Source: Prevotella sp. OH937_COT-195 (lineage in GTDB: Bacteria; Bacteroidota; Bacteroidia; Bacteroidales; Bacteroidaceae). From it: 64,000 bases of DNA. The DNA is taken from assembly GCF_003932845.1 (NCBI RefSeq), contig NZ_RQZH01000007.1, positions 30,573 to 94,572 of the forward strand, read 5' to 3'. Below are positions 8,669 through 17,404 of the stretch, piece after piece; the first letter of the stretch is position 1, and the number at the start of each line of letters is the position of its first letter. Under the pieces are notes generated by a model. That model searched no databases. It saw nothing but the letters and a program-made list of their open reading frames with translations, and was not told where the DNA came from. A program made the position numbers and the translations under genes.

Positions 8669-9205
8669 CTACTCCACCACGGTGTAGATATCGGACAAGT
8701 TGCGTCCCTGCTGGTCGTAGTCGAGTCCGTAGCCCACTATGAAATCGTTAGGTATCTCAATCGCTGCATACTCTATGTTGAGATCGACTTTAAGTTTTTC
8801 CGGTTTCAACAGCAACGTGCAGATGTGTATTGAGGCAGGATTGCGCGTTCCGAGCGTTTCCACCATTCGTTTCATGGTAAGCCCCGTATCCACAATGTCC
8901 TCCACGATGATTACCGTGCGACCGCTCAAGTCTTCGTTAATCCCCAATACCTCGGTTATCTTTCCGGACGATGTAGTTCCCTCATACGATGCAAGTTTCA
9001 CGAACGAAATCTCACAAGGTATGGTTATCATGCGCATAAGGTCGGCTGCGAAAACGAACGAGCCGTTCAGCACCGCAATAAGTATCGGATTCTTACCCGC
9101 CATGTCTCGGTTTATGCGGTCTGCCACTTCCTTTACGTGTTTTTTTATCTCTGCTTCCGGAATAGAAGTCTTGAACGTTTTGTCTAAAATTTTAACTACG
9201 GACAT
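8669..9205 (-). CDS. hpt: Hypoxanthine phosphoribosyltransferase
   Basis: Salvages hypoxanthine and guanine with PRPP to IMP and GMP. The 178-residue product has the PRPP-binding signature VIIVEDIVDTGLTM near residue 100, the flexible-loop KLASYEGTTSSGK segment, and a C-terminal DFIVGYGLDYDQQGRNL block for base recognition. It is the first gene of the hpt-adk-obgE-pgeF group and has its own -7 box just upstream. The gap to adk is 60 bp. Confidence 0.95.
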   Translation of the reverse strand: MSVVKILDKTFKTSIPEAEIKKHVKEVADRINRDMAGKNPILIAVLNGSFVFAADLMRMITIPCEISFVKLASYEGTTSSGKITEVLGINEDLSGRTVIIVEDIVDTGLTMKRMVETLGTRNPASIHICTLLLKPEKLKVDLNIEYAAIEIPNDFIVGYGLDYDQQGRNLSDIYTVVE

Positions 9206-9227
9206 AAGTTTTCTATTTATTTTGCGA

Positions 9228-9235
9228 CAAAAGTA
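9228..9235 (-). promoter_or_regulatory. Promoter -7 box for hpt
   Basis: The minus strand reads TACTTTTG (TAnnTTTG), 22 bases before the hpt ATG. The -33 position is not TTG. It diverges from the nnr promoter at 9296-9327. Confidence 0.6.
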
Positions 9236-9295
9236 CTAAAATATTCCATCTTTTTATCTATTATTGGAGAAAAACACAAAATTATTCCGAAACTT

Positions 9296-9327
9296 TTGGT
9301 TTCTGTATTCATTTTTTTGTATTTTTG
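9296..9327 (+). promoter_or_regulatory. Promoter of nnr with nearly no leader
   Basis: TTG (9296-9298), 21 bases, TATTTTTG (9320-9327). The ATG of nnr is at 9335, only 7 bases after the box, so the transcript would be leaderless or nearly so. Confidence 0.7.
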
Positions 9328-9334
9328 CATCGTG

Positions 9335-10852
9335 ATGAAGATTTTTACGAGCAACCAGATACGCGAACTCGACCAATACACCATAGAACACGAGCCGATA
9401 CGGGGAATAGACCTCATGGAGCGTGCCGCCAAGACATTGGCTCGTGCCATCAGCGAGGAGTGGACTACACAGACTCCCATGGTGGCGTTTGCCGGGCCGG
9501 GAAACAACGGCGGTGATGCGCTTGCCGTGTCGCGCCTGCTTGCAGAGCAAGGGTATCGGATAAGCGTATATCTCTTCAACATAAACAAAAAACTAAGCGA
9601 GGAGTGTGCCACGAACAAGAAAAGGATTGCCGAGTCGAAACGCATCATGCAGTTCACCGAGGTTACACAGGAGTTCGACCCGCCGAAACTTGATGAGGAT
9701 ACGGTGGTGATAGACGGACTGTTCGGCTCGGGACTGACAAAACCGCTCGCCGGAGGGTTTGCCTTGCTCGTGAAATATATCAACCAATCTGCGGCAAAAG
9801 TGGTAAGCATCGACATGCCGTCGGGACTTATGACCGAGGACAATACCTACAACGTGCGTGCCAACATCGTAAAGGCAGACATCACACTCACGTTGCAACA
9901 CAAGAAACTCTCATTCCTATTCCCGGAGAACCAACAGTTCACAGGCAGACTCAAAGTACTCGACATAAGACTGAGTGCCGAAGGAACAGAGTTAATAAAG
10001 GCACAATACGGAATATTGGAAGAAAACGACGTGAGACAAATGCTGCTGCCACGCGACCCTTATTCGCACAAAGGCAACATGGGCAGCGCACTCGTCGTGG
10101 CGGGGAGTTTCGGCATGGCGGGGGCTGCGGCAATGGCGGCAAAGGCATGTTACAGAGCCGGTGCGGGCAAGGTTACGGTACACACGCCGCGAAGGAACAA
10201 CGACATAATACAAATATCGGTGCCTGAGGCCGTGGTAAACCTCGACCACGAAGAGACATATATCGGCAATGCCATAGCCACCGAGGATTTCGATGCAATG
10301 GCCATAGGATCCGGACTGGGACAGGTGGAGACAACGGCAATAGCGATGATCTCGCAGATAAGGCGAGCCTCGTGCCCCATAGTGGTCGATGCCGACGCAC
10401 TGAACATTCTGTCAAACCACCGCGCATGGCTGCAACAGATGCCAAAGGGAGTAATAATGACGCCGCACCCGAGAGAATTCGACAGAATTAACGGAGCACA
10501 ATGTGCCGACAGTTACGAAAGACTTTCGAAAGCACGCAACATGGCAGAACATCTCGAAGCATACATATTGCTTAAAGGGCATCACTCGGCATTGTGCATG
10601 CCGGACGGAAGCATAATGTTCAACAGCACCGGAAATGCAGGAATGGCAACGGCAGGAAGCGGAGACGTGCTGACGGGTATCATAACCGGACTACTTGCAC
10701 GGGGATACAAGCATGCCGATGCATGCATGCTGGGAATGTACTTGCACGGACTCGCAGGCGACCTCGCGGCAAAAGACAAGGGTGAGGAAAGTCTCATGGC
10801 AACAGACATAATAGAATATATGCCCAAGGCATTCGACAGACTGAAAGATTGA
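9335..10852 (+). CDS. nnr: Bifunctional NAD(P)H-hydrate epimerase / ADP-dependent dehydratase
   Basis: Repairs NADH and NADPH damaged by hydration. The 505 residues hold the epimerase (YjeF N) domain at about 1-215, with the FAGPGNNGGDALAVSR and VVIDGLFGSGL motifs. The ribokinase-like dehydratase domain follows, with HKGNMGSALVVAGS, VVDADALN, MTPHPREFDR and the catalytic NAGMATAGSGDVLTGI. The frame is open upstream to 9296, but those 13 residues are hydrophobic and overlap the promoter. The start at 9335 (MKIFTSNQIRELD) matches the family. Confidence 0.95.
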   Translation: MKIFTSNQIRELDQYTIEHEPIRGIDLMERAAKTLARAISEEWTTQTPMVAFAGPGNNGGDALAVSRLLAEQGYRISVYLFNINKKLSEECATNKKRIAESKRIMQFTEVTQEFDPPKLDEDTVVIDGLFGSGLTKPLAGGFALLVKYINQSAAKVVSIDMPSGLMTEDNTYNVRANIVKADITLTLQHKKLSFLFPENQQFTGRLKVLDIRLSAEGTELIKAQYGILEENDVRQMLLPRDPYSHKGNMGSALVVAGSFGMAGAAAMAAKACYRAGAGKVTVHTPRRNNDIIQISVPEAVVNLDHEETYIGNAIATEDFDAMAIGSGLGQVETTAIAMISQIRRASCPIVVDADALNILSNHRAWLQQMPKGVIMTPHPREFDRINGAQCADSYERLSKARNMAEHLEAYILLKGHHSALCMPDGSIMFNSTGNAGMATAGSGDVLTGIITGLLARGYKHADACMLGMYLHGLAGDLAAKDKGEESLMATDIIEYMPKAFDRLKD

Positions 10853-10903
10853 GAAAAAGTAAAGTTGTGATATATTAACATACTAAATCGAAACAATTAT
10901 TAT

Positions 10904-11638
10904 ATGAGAAAAGGAATTTTATCAATAATAGCCATGCTGTTCGCAGTATGTGCGACGGCGCAGGGAAACGACTACTATCTGCCAATGACGGGCATAGAAT
11001 TTATTTTCGAGATAAAGCGCAGCGGGCCGGTGGATAATACGGAATATGCCATTGAAAGCGTAAGGACATCGCTGTTCGGTGTTCCGGACGAAACGAAACA
11101 TTACAAGGCAAATATAGATAAAGACCACTCGATAGACTTTATATGCAAAAATGACGACGGGGTACTGCTCGGAGTGAACAAAGAAGTGAAACAAAAAAAA
11201 CAGGAAAAGGTAAAAGACATCAAGGAAAGGGTGTCTTCCGAACCTGACATAGTGGAAATTTCGGCAATCTACATACCCGTAAAGGGGGTAAAGCGCGTGC
11301 CCATCTGTAATGTAATTCGCGATCAGGGAGTGTTCTTGGGGGAAGGAGAGTTGGCAAACACCTACTATCTGTCAATCAAGGACAACCACGAAGTTTATAC
11401 CCCGCAGGCAACAATAAAAACAAAGAAGAATAAAAAAGACGATGCCAATATATTCGTAAACCTGCCCGGAAAGGCCACATTGACACTCGAAAAGGGGAAA
11501 AACTTCCTTTTAACACAGGAAATATATGTTGCACAATTCGGCAAGGTGGAGGCAATAAACGGCATATTCTTTGAGAAAGGACAGAAATACTCGCTCGAAC
11601 TTAGTCCGACGACGGGAGAATTAAAAATGCTGAAATAA
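10904..11638 (+). CDS. Exported DUF4831-related protein, short form
   Basis: A 244-residue protein of unknown function with a signal peptide (1-19, ending ATAQ). Its C-terminus (VAQFGKVEAINGIFFEKG ... LSPTTGELKML) matches the end of the next gene's product (AAQFGTLINLSGELFNKK ... LDPTTGAVEHI). The N-terminal YYLPMTGIEFIFEI also parallels YFLPKTSLRLSVLV. It is therefore a paralogue of a DUF4831 protein lacking much of the middle. It follows nnr by 51 bp and precedes the longer paralogue by about 30 bp, which suggests one transcript. Confidence 0.75.
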   Translation: MRKGILSIIAMLFAVCATAQGNDYYLPMTGIEFIFEIKRSGPVDNTEYAIESVRTSLFGVPDETKHYKANIDKDHSIDFICKNDDGVLLGVNKEVKQKKQEKVKDIKERVSSEPDIVEISAIYIPVKGVKRVPICNVIRDQGVFLGEGELANTYYLSIKDNHEVYTPQATIKTKKNKKDDANIFVNLPGKATLTLEKGKNFLLTQEIYVAQFGKVEAINGIFFEKGQKYSLELSPTTGELKMLK

Positions 11639-11667
11639 CGCGAAAAGAAGAACAAAGTTTTTTGAAA

Positions 11668-12744
11668 ATGAACAAATTCATTGCCGCAACAGCATTTGCC
11701 ATAGTATTAATGACGGCTGCGATGGCGAAAACACAGCAAATAATTCAAACACAGGAGGGGTACTCGTATTTCCTGCCAAAGACATCGCTAAGACTAAGCG
11801 TACTGGTGGAGAAAACCACCGTAACGCCCGGAGAGTTGTGCATATATGCCGGACGATACCTGAAAAAGAACGATGCACCGCAGACAAAAAGCGAGCACTA
11901 CAAGATTGTGAGCATATCGATGGCAACGGAAGCGGTGAGGGACACGGCACGATATTTCGTGCTCCAAGCCGACGCTAAACACTGCATAAACCATGCGGAG
12001 ATAGACCGCAACGGCATACTCACGGCAATAAACACCGAGGGAAAAACTGTAAAGGATTTCGTTCCGTTTGAAAAACAAACCGCAATACCAAGGCAAGACC
12101 CGCGAAAATTCTTAAATCAGGAAATTCTCGCGGCTGCAAGCAAGGCTAAGATGGCGGAACTAACGGCGCACGAGATTTATGACATACGCGACAGCCGCAA
12201 CGAACTGACACGCGGGAAAGCAGAGTTCATGCCGAAAGACGGGGAACAACTGCGCATCATGTTGCAACAACTCGACACACAGGAACGGGCACTCCTGCAA
12301 ATGTTCTGCGGCACAACGACACGCGACACAACGCAGACAGTTATAAGGTATGTGCCCACCGAAGAGGTGAACGACCTGATATTGTTCCGCTTCTCCGAGA
12401 AACTCGGCATACTCGATGCCGACGACCTTGCCGGTTCTCCTTATTATATTGACATAGAGAACTTGAAGGAACAGATGCCGGAACCCGAAATTCCAATCGG
12501 AAACATCAAACCCGATAAGGACGACATCGGGCTGCGCGTAACCGTACCGGGCAGAGTGCGCGCCACAATACATACATTGTCTGACAAATACACCGTTACA
12601 CCATACGAGTTTTGGGCGGCACAGTTCGGCACGCTCATTAATCTGAGTGGCGAACTTTTCAACAAAAAGATACGCGCCGAACTAATACTTGACCCTACCA
12701 CGGGTGCCGTGGAACACATTAAGACGGAGTTATTAAAAAAGTAA
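11668..12744 (+). CDS. Exported DUF4831-family protein
   Basis: A 358-residue periplasmic or outer-membrane-associated protein of the Bacteroidota DUF4831 family, function unknown. The signal peptide covers 1-20 (ending AMAK). The YSYFLPKTSLRLSVLVEKTTVTPG block and the repeated KAEFMPKDGEQLRIMLQQLDTQERALLQMFCG stretch are typical of the family. The frame can be extended to a TTG at 11662, but the ATG at 11668 is more likely. The C-terminal domain is shared with the preceding gene. A strong terminator follows. Confidence 0.85.
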   Translation: MNKFIAATAFAIVLMTAAMAKTQQIIQTQEGYSYFLPKTSLRLSVLVEKTTVTPGELCIYAGRYLKKNDAPQTKSEHYKIVSISMATEAVRDTARYFVLQADAKHCINHAEIDRNGILTAINTEGKTVKDFVPFEKQTAIPRQDPRKFLNQEILAAASKAKMAELTAHEIYDIRDSRNELTRGKAEFMPKDGEQLRIMLQQLDTQERALLQMFCGTTTRDTTQTVIRYVPTEEVNDLILFRFSEKLGILDADDLAGSPYYIDIENLKEQMPEPEIPIGNIKPDKDDIGLRVTVPGRVRATIHTLSDKYTVTPYEFWAAQFGTLINLSGELFNKKIRAELILDPTTGAVEHIKTELLKK

Positions 12745-12797
12745 CAAACCGGTGCTCGAAAGCAATTACCTTTTATCAAATATTATGAAAACACAAC

Positions 12798-12836
12798 AAG
12801 GGACTTTCTGCGTGATGCAGAAAGCCCTTTATTTTT
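12798..12836 (+). terminator. Rho-independent terminator after the DUF4831 pair
   Basis: The stem AAGGGACTTTCTGC pairs with GCAGAAAGCCCTT across the loop GTGAT, with one mismatch, followed by TATTTTTT. The remaining gap up to 12969 shows no credible gene. Confidence 0.85.
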
Positions 12837-12969
12837 TACGAGGCAGACTTTATACGGGATTCATCTGCCAACATGAATAACAAAAGAGAACTTTCTTGGA
12901 CAACGATATACCGGCGTGAAAAAGCGGCATTTGTTATCAAGGGGCAGCCGACAGAGGCAACCACAATAC

Positions 12970-13006
12970 AAAAAAATCCCTGCACCTCATACGAGATACG
13001 GGGATT
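12970..13006 (-). terminator. Rho-independent terminator of fba
   Basis: On the minus strand AATCCC pairs with GGGATT, closing an inner TATCTC/GAGGTG stem around GTAT, followed by TTTTT. It lies 42 bases after the fba stop codon. Confidence 0.75.
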
Positions 13007-13047
13007 GTTATTATAAGCCGTCAAAATAAACGACCAATGTTTGTGCC

Positions 13048-14049
13048 TTATCCGAGTTTGTTGTCGGAACCGAGAACGTTCACTATCTTGTGGACATACA
13101 AGTTCTTCATGCTCTCGCGAGCCGGCTTCAAGTACTGGCGCGGGTCGAAATGATCAGGGTGCTCGGCAAGATGCTTGCGCACTGCGGCTGTCATGGCAAG
13201 ACGACTGTCAGAGTCTATATTAATCTTGCAGACAGCACTCTTCGTAGCCCTGCGCAGTTGTTCCTCGGGGATACCAACCGCGTCGGGGAGGTTTCCGCCA
13301 AACTTGTTAATAATCTCAACTTCCTCCTGCGGAACGGAAGACGAACCGTGAAGTACTATCGGGAAACCGGGAAGTTTCTTCTCTATCTCCGCAAGAACAT
13401 CGAAAGCCAACGGTGGAGGAACGAGACGACCGGTCTTCGGGTCGCGCGTACACTGCTCCGGCTTGAACTTGTATGCTCCATGACTTGTTCCTATGGATAT
13501 TGCCAGCGAGTCGCAACCTGTACGAGTGGCAAATTCTATCACCTCTTCGGGCTTTGTGTAGTGGCTCTCCTCGGCAACCACATCATCTTCCACACCTGCA
13601 AGTACACCAAGTTCTGCCTCAACGGTAACGTCAAACTTATGCGCATATTCCACAACCTGACGCGTGATGGCGATATTCTCCTCGAAAGGAAGTGACGAAC
13701 CATCGTACATAACGCTTGAGAAACCGCAGTCTATGCAGTCCTTGCAAATCTCGAAAGAATCTCCGTGATCGAGATGCAACACTATTTCAGGCTTCTCGCA
13801 ACCCAATTCTTTCGCGTATGCCACGGCACCCTCGGCCATATAACGGAGGATGGTTGCGTTGGCATAATTACGCGCACCCTTTGACACCTGCATGATAACA
13901 GGCGACTTTGTCTCTACGGCTGCCTGCACGATGGCCTGCATCTGTTCCATGGTGTTGAAATTGAATGCCGGTATCGCATATCCGCCGGCAACGGCCTTCT
14001 TGAACATTTCGCGTGTGTTCACAAGACCAAGATTTTTGTAATTTACCAT
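13048..14049 (-). CDS. fba: Class II fructose-1,6-bisphosphate aldolase
   Basis: Glycolytic and gluconeogenic zinc aldolase that splits fructose-1,6-bisphosphate into two triose phosphates. The product has 333 residues. The metal and substrate motifs are in order: HLDHGDS (first zinc His, catalytic Asp), VEAELGVLAG, the SIGTSHGAYKF histidine and VLHGSSSVP. The frame opens at 14055 (MIMVNYK), but MVNYKNLGL at 14049 is the likelier start. It is monocistronic, with a full promoter at 14097-14127 and a terminator at 12970-13006. Confidence 0.95.
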   Translation of the reverse strand: MVNYKNLGLVNTREMFKKAVAGGYAIPAFNFNTMEQMQAIVQAAVETKSPVIMQVSKGARNYANATILRYMAEGAVAYAKELGCEKPEIVLHLDHGDSFEICKDCIDCGFSSVMYDGSSLPFEENIAITRQVVEYAHKFDVTVEAELGVLAGVEDDVVAEESHYTKPEEVIEFATRTGCDSLAISIGTSHGAYKFKPEQCTRDPKTGRLVPPPLAFDVLAEIEKKLPGFPIVLHGSSSVPQEEVEIINKFGGNLPDAVGIPEEQLRRATKSAVCKINIDSDSRLAMTAAVRKHLAEHPDHFDPRQYLKPARESMKNLYVHKIVNVLGSDNKLG

Positions 14050-14096
14050 AATCAATAAATAAAATTTAATAATGATGATATCCTGTTTATTTTTTG

Positions 14097-14127
14097 CAAA
14101 GATAACACTTTATTTCGTCTTTACCAA
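14097..14127 (-). promoter_or_regulatory. Promoter of fba
   Basis: On the minus strand TTG (14127-14125), 20 bases, then TATCTTTG (14104-14097). This is a complete Bacteroidota promoter about 48 bases before the start codon. Confidence 0.8.
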
Positions 14128-14368
14128 GAGTTTCCATGTTTTTATAAACCTTTGAAACATATTTGACATAAGTAAAGATTGGTATTATTAAACAGATGCC
14201 CAAAATTAAATTTAAAAGTTGCACGTTTTACATTACAAATAATATAATAAACTTACACAACAAACGTTATTATATGAAATAAAGGTATTGGATACCTTAA
14301 CCTTGTATGTGACAAAATGTTTCACAAACGTTTACAACTTAATTTTAAACCTTAAATAAAAAACAACT
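14128..14368. other. Intergenic region before methionine gamma-lyase gene
   Basis: AT-rich with no gene. It contains a short hairpin GGTATTGGATACC (14284-14296) and an inverted TGTGA/TCACA pair (14308-14326). No TAnnTTTG box was found in front of the gene on the plus strand, so the promoter is unclear. Confidence 0.5.
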
Positions 14369-15568
14369 ATGTTGACAACAGAAGAAATTGCAAAAGCAGG
14401 ATTTGCAACAAGGGCGGTACACGTCGGTGCAGAGAAAAACATGTATGGCACATTGGCCGCCCCAATCTATCAGACATCTACTTTCATATTTGACAACGCC
14501 GAACAGGGAGGCCGACGCTTCGCACTTGAAGAGGACGGATATATTTATACCCGCCTCGGGAATCCAACCTGCACTGCCGTGGAGCAGAAAGTGGCATCGC
14601 TCGAAGGTGCCGAGGCATGCATGAGTGCCTCTTCCGGGATGGGTGCAATCACATCGGCTATATGGGTTTGCGTGCAAGCAGGAGACCATATTGTTGCCGG
14701 GAAAACACTTTACGGGTGCACATACGCATTCATGGAACACGGACTGAAACGCTACGGCATTGACGTGACATTCGTTGACATGCGCGACCCGAAGGAAGTG
14801 GAAAAAGCAATACGCCCGAACACAAAATTAGTATATGTGGAGACACCGGCAAACCCGAACATGCACGTTGCCGACATTGAGACAATTGCCGAAATTGCAC
14901 ACCGCCAAGAAGGATGCCGCGTAATGGTGGACAATACTTTCTGCACACCGTACCTCTGCCGTCCATTGGAGCATGGTGCAGACATGGTGGTTCATTCTGC
15001 GACAAAGTTCCTAAACGGACATGGCGACGTTATTGCCGGATTTGTGGTGGGAACAAAAGAATATATAGACCAAGTGAGACTCGTAGGCGTTAAGGATTTG
15101 ACAGGTTCGGTACTCGGTCCGTTCGAAGCATTCTTAATAAATCGCGGTCTAAAAACTCTCCATGTACGCATGGATCGCCACTGCGAGAACGCACAGAAAG
15201 TGGCAGAATACCTAGAAAAACACCCGAAGGTGGAAAGTATCGCATACCCGGGATTGAAGAGTTTCCCGCAATACGACCTCGCAAAGAAGTACATGAAGAA
15301 ACCGGGATCTATGATTGCATTCGAGGTAAAGGGCGGTCTGGAAGCCGGACGCACACTCATCAACAACGTACACCTATGCTCGTTGGCAGTAAGTCTCGGC
15401 GACACGGAAACCCTTATAGAACATCCGGCATCGATGACACACTCGCCATACACTCCGGAGGAGCGCGCCGCATCGAACATTCCGGAAGGTCTCGTGCGCC
15501 TGTCAATCGGTCTTGAAGATGTCGAAGACATAATTGCCGATCTCGAACACGCATTCAAAAAGATATAA
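14369..15568 (+). CDS. megL: Methionine gamma-lyase (PLP-dependent)
   Basis: A 399-residue enzyme of the Cys/Met-metabolism PLP family. Methionine gamma-lyase degrades L-methionine to methanethiol, ammonia and 2-oxobutyrate. The PLP lysine is K213 (SATKFLNGHGD). The family also shows YTRLGNPT (60-67) and the aspartate of VMVDNTF. Cys117 in TLYGCTYAF corresponds to the cysteine that marks methionine gamma-lyase (Cys116 in Pseudomonas putida) rather than cystathionine lyase or synthase. A related activity on cysteine or homocysteine cannot be excluded. A strong terminator follows. Confidence 0.88.
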   Translation: MLTTEEIAKAGFATRAVHVGAEKNMYGTLAAPIYQTSTFIFDNAEQGGRRFALEEDGYIYTRLGNPTCTAVEQKVASLEGAEACMSASSGMGAITSAIWVCVQAGDHIVAGKTLYGCTYAFMEHGLKRYGIDVTFVDMRDPKEVEKAIRPNTKLVYVETPANPNMHVADIETIAEIAHRQEGCRVMVDNTFCTPYLCRPLEHGADMVVHSATKFLNGHGDVIAGFVVGTKEYIDQVRLVGVKDLTGSVLGPFEAFLINRGLKTLHVRMDRHCENAQKVAEYLEKHPKVESIAYPGLKSFPQYDLAKKYMKKPGSMIAFEVKGGLEAGRTLINNVHLCSLAVSLGDTETLIEHPASMTHSPYTPEERAASNIPEGLVRLSIGLEDVEDIIADLEHAFKKI

Positions 15569-15589
15569 TTCATCGTATCAATAACAACG

Positions 15590-15634
15590 AATCAGGCGGG
15601 ACTTGCAATGCTTTTCCCGCCTGATTCGTTTTAT
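15590..15634 (+). terminator. Rho-independent terminator of the methionine gamma-lyase gene
   Basis: A perfect 12-bp stem, AATCAGGCGGGA with TCCCGCCTGATT, around a 13-nt loop, then CGTTTTAT. Confidence 0.85.
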
Positions 15635-15675
15635 AATACCACACAATTTTGCGCAGAAGATACTTTTACACAATG

Positions 15676-15867
15676 CTATTTGCCCTTGCGTCTGTTGGAT
15701 CTCTGCTCTCTATATTTTGCTTTCTGCATGGCAGAGCCGCTACCGTGGGCACCGGTTATGTATTTTTTCTTCTTCGCCTTGGTCTTAACTTTCTCCTCGG
15801 CAACTTTCTTCGGACCTCCTTTGCCGAAGTTGATGCCGTTCATCAAAATATCATCGAAATCAGACAT
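15676..15867 (-). CDS. Small basic protein of unknown function
   Basis: A 63-residue protein beginning MSDFDDILMNGINFGKGG, followed by a Lys/Arg-rich tail (VKTKAKKKKYITGAHGSGS, then YREQRSNRRKGK). The acidic head and very basic tail suggest nucleic-acid or ribosome binding, but this is inference. It lies 65 bp downstream of the AICAR transformylase gene on the same strand, probably in the same transcript. It has a clear ATG, and its frame is not a shadow of another gene. Not recognised by name. Confidence 0.6.
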   Translation of the reverse strand: MSDFDDILMNGINFGKGGPKKVAEEKVKTKAKKKKYITGAHGSGSAMQKAKYREQRSNRRKGK

Positions 15868-15932
15868 GGTTTGTTGTAAATTATTGGTTTAACATGAAAA
15901 ATGAAATGGCATACACCCGTTCCAAATATCCA

Positions 15933-17114
15933 TCAATGGTGAAACAGACGCACACCGGTGAAAGCACAGGCTATGCCGTACTTGTCGCATGTCTCTATAA
16001 CATTGTCATCGCGTACCGATCCGCCCGCTTGTGCCACATACTGCACTCCGCTCTTGCGGGCACGCTCTATATTGTCGCCAAACGGGAAGAAAGCATCACT
16101 GCCGAGAGACACACCGGTTAAACGTGACAGCCACTCCTTTTTCTCTTCAAGACTGAGAGGCTCGGGTTTCTCTCTAAAGAACATCTGCCATGTACCATCG
16201 CGCAGAACATCCTCGCAATCGTCACCGACATAAATGTCGATTGTGTTGTCTCGGTCGGCACGGCGAATATTATCAACGAAAGGCAACGACATTACTTTCG
16301 GGTGCTGCCGCAACCACCAGATGTCGGCTTTGTTGCCGGCAAGGCGAGTGCAGTGTATTCTGCTCTGCTGCCCTGCACCAATGCCTATCGCTTGTCCGTC
16401 CTTGACATAGCATACCGAGTTGCTCTGTGTATATTTTAAAGTTATCAGCGCGATAATGAGATCGCGGCGGGCATCGTCGCCGAATGTCTTGTTTCGCGTG
16501 GGTACATTCTCGAAAAGTGCGGGGTCGTCAAGCCGTATCTCATTACGCCCTTGTTCGAAAGTTATGCCGAAACACTGCTTCGCCTCCACAGAGGCAGGCA
16601 TATAGTCGGGATCTATCTTTATCACGTTGTACGTTCCATTGCGTTTGTCACGCAATATCTTCAAAGCATCATCGGTAAAACCGGGGGCTATCACACCATC
16701 GCTCACTTCACGTTTCAAGAGCGTTGCCACTGCGGCATCACAAGTATCGCTAAGTGCCACGAAATCGCCGTACGAACTCATGCGGTCGGCTCCGCGTGCC
16801 CTTGCGTATGCACATGCAATCGGTGTAAGTTCGATGTTTAAGTCATCGACAAAGTATATTTTCTTCAAAGTGTCGCTCAACGGCAGTCCCACCGCAGCAC
16901 CTGCCGGCGAAACATGTTTAAACGATGCAGCGGCAGGCAGTCCCGTTGCCGCTTTCAGTTCTCGCACCAACTGCCATGAGTTCAGCGCATCGAGAAAATT
17001 GATGTATCCGGGACGCCCGTTCATTACCTCGATAGGCAGTTCTCCCTCCTGCATATATATTCGCGATGGCTTTTGGTTGGGGTTACAGCCGTATTTCAAT
17101 GTCAGTTCTTTCAT
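15933..17114 (-). CDS. AICAR formyltransferase without IMP cyclohydrolase domain
   Basis: A 393-residue protein corresponding to the transformylase half of PurH, which formylates AICAR using 10-formyl-tetrahydrofolate in purine synthesis. The catalytic Lys-His pair is K66-H67 (SFKHVSPAGAA). Later signatures are SYGDFVALS, IAPGF, KYTQSNSVCYVKDGQAIGIGAGQQSR and the DAFFPFGDNIERA end. The N-terminal MGS-fold cyclohydrolase domain of bifunctional PurH is absent, and the start MKELTLKYGCNPNQKPS is a natural domain boundary. A full purH may exist elsewhere. It could supply a partial or regulatory step. Confidence 0.9.
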   Translation of the reverse strand: MKELTLKYGCNPNQKPSRIYMQEGELPIEVMNGRPGYINFLDALNSWQLVRELKAATGLPAAASFKHVSPAGAAVGLPLSDTLKKIYFVDDLNIELTPIACAYARARGADRMSSYGDFVALSDTCDAAVATLLKREVSDGVIAPGFTDDALKILRDKRNGTYNVIKIDPDYMPASVEAKQCFGITFEQGRNEIRLDDPALFENVPTRNKTFGDDARRDLIIALITLKYTQSNSVCYVKDGQAIGIGAGQQSRIHCTRLAGNKADIWWLRQHPKVMSLPFVDNIRRADRDNTIDIYVGDDCEDVLRDGTWQMFFREKPEPLSLEEKKEWLSRLTGVSLGSDAFFPFGDNIERARKSGVQYVAQAGGSVRDDNVIETCDKYGIACAFTGVRLFHH

Positions 17115-17160
17115 TCTCGATATTTTTTTCTTTGACTAATATGGGTGCGAATTTAATAAT

Positions 17161-17203
17161 AAAATGCGAATTTAACGACAATTATTCGTTAAATTCGCAT
17201 TTT
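17161..17203. other. Perfect 18-bp hairpin between aquaporin and AICAR transformylase genes
   Basis: AAAATGCGAATTTAACGA and its exact inverse at 17186-17203 enclose a 7-nt loop. The repeat half GCGAATTTAA also occurs once more just outside, at about 17147-17156. There is no T-run after either strand, so it is not a classical terminator. It is placed 47 bases upstream of the AICAR transformylase start. Confidence 0.7.
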
Positions 17204-17404
17204 ACGTCAATATAACACTCCGGTTCAATATGAGAAAAGGTATAAATGGTTCTATGTATATTCAAGTTAAATAACTATTCTTACACTCGTTACGACTGCC
17301 AATTACAAAGTTTTTCAATTGGTGTACCGTATTTACATTATCTTAATTTTCCCGATTAAAGAATTATGAAGAGAAGACAAAGCCTGTCCTGTTATTTTCA
17401 TTCT

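Noticed and set aside
12836..13024. 62-codon minus-strand ORF between two terminators
   Set aside because: Overlaps the fba terminator, no promoter, no protein-like pattern.
14308..14326. CRP-like TGTGA/TCACA inverted pair before the methionine gamma-lyase gene
   Set aside because: The spacer is 9 instead of 6 bases and no Bacteroidota CRP motif is established by this alone.
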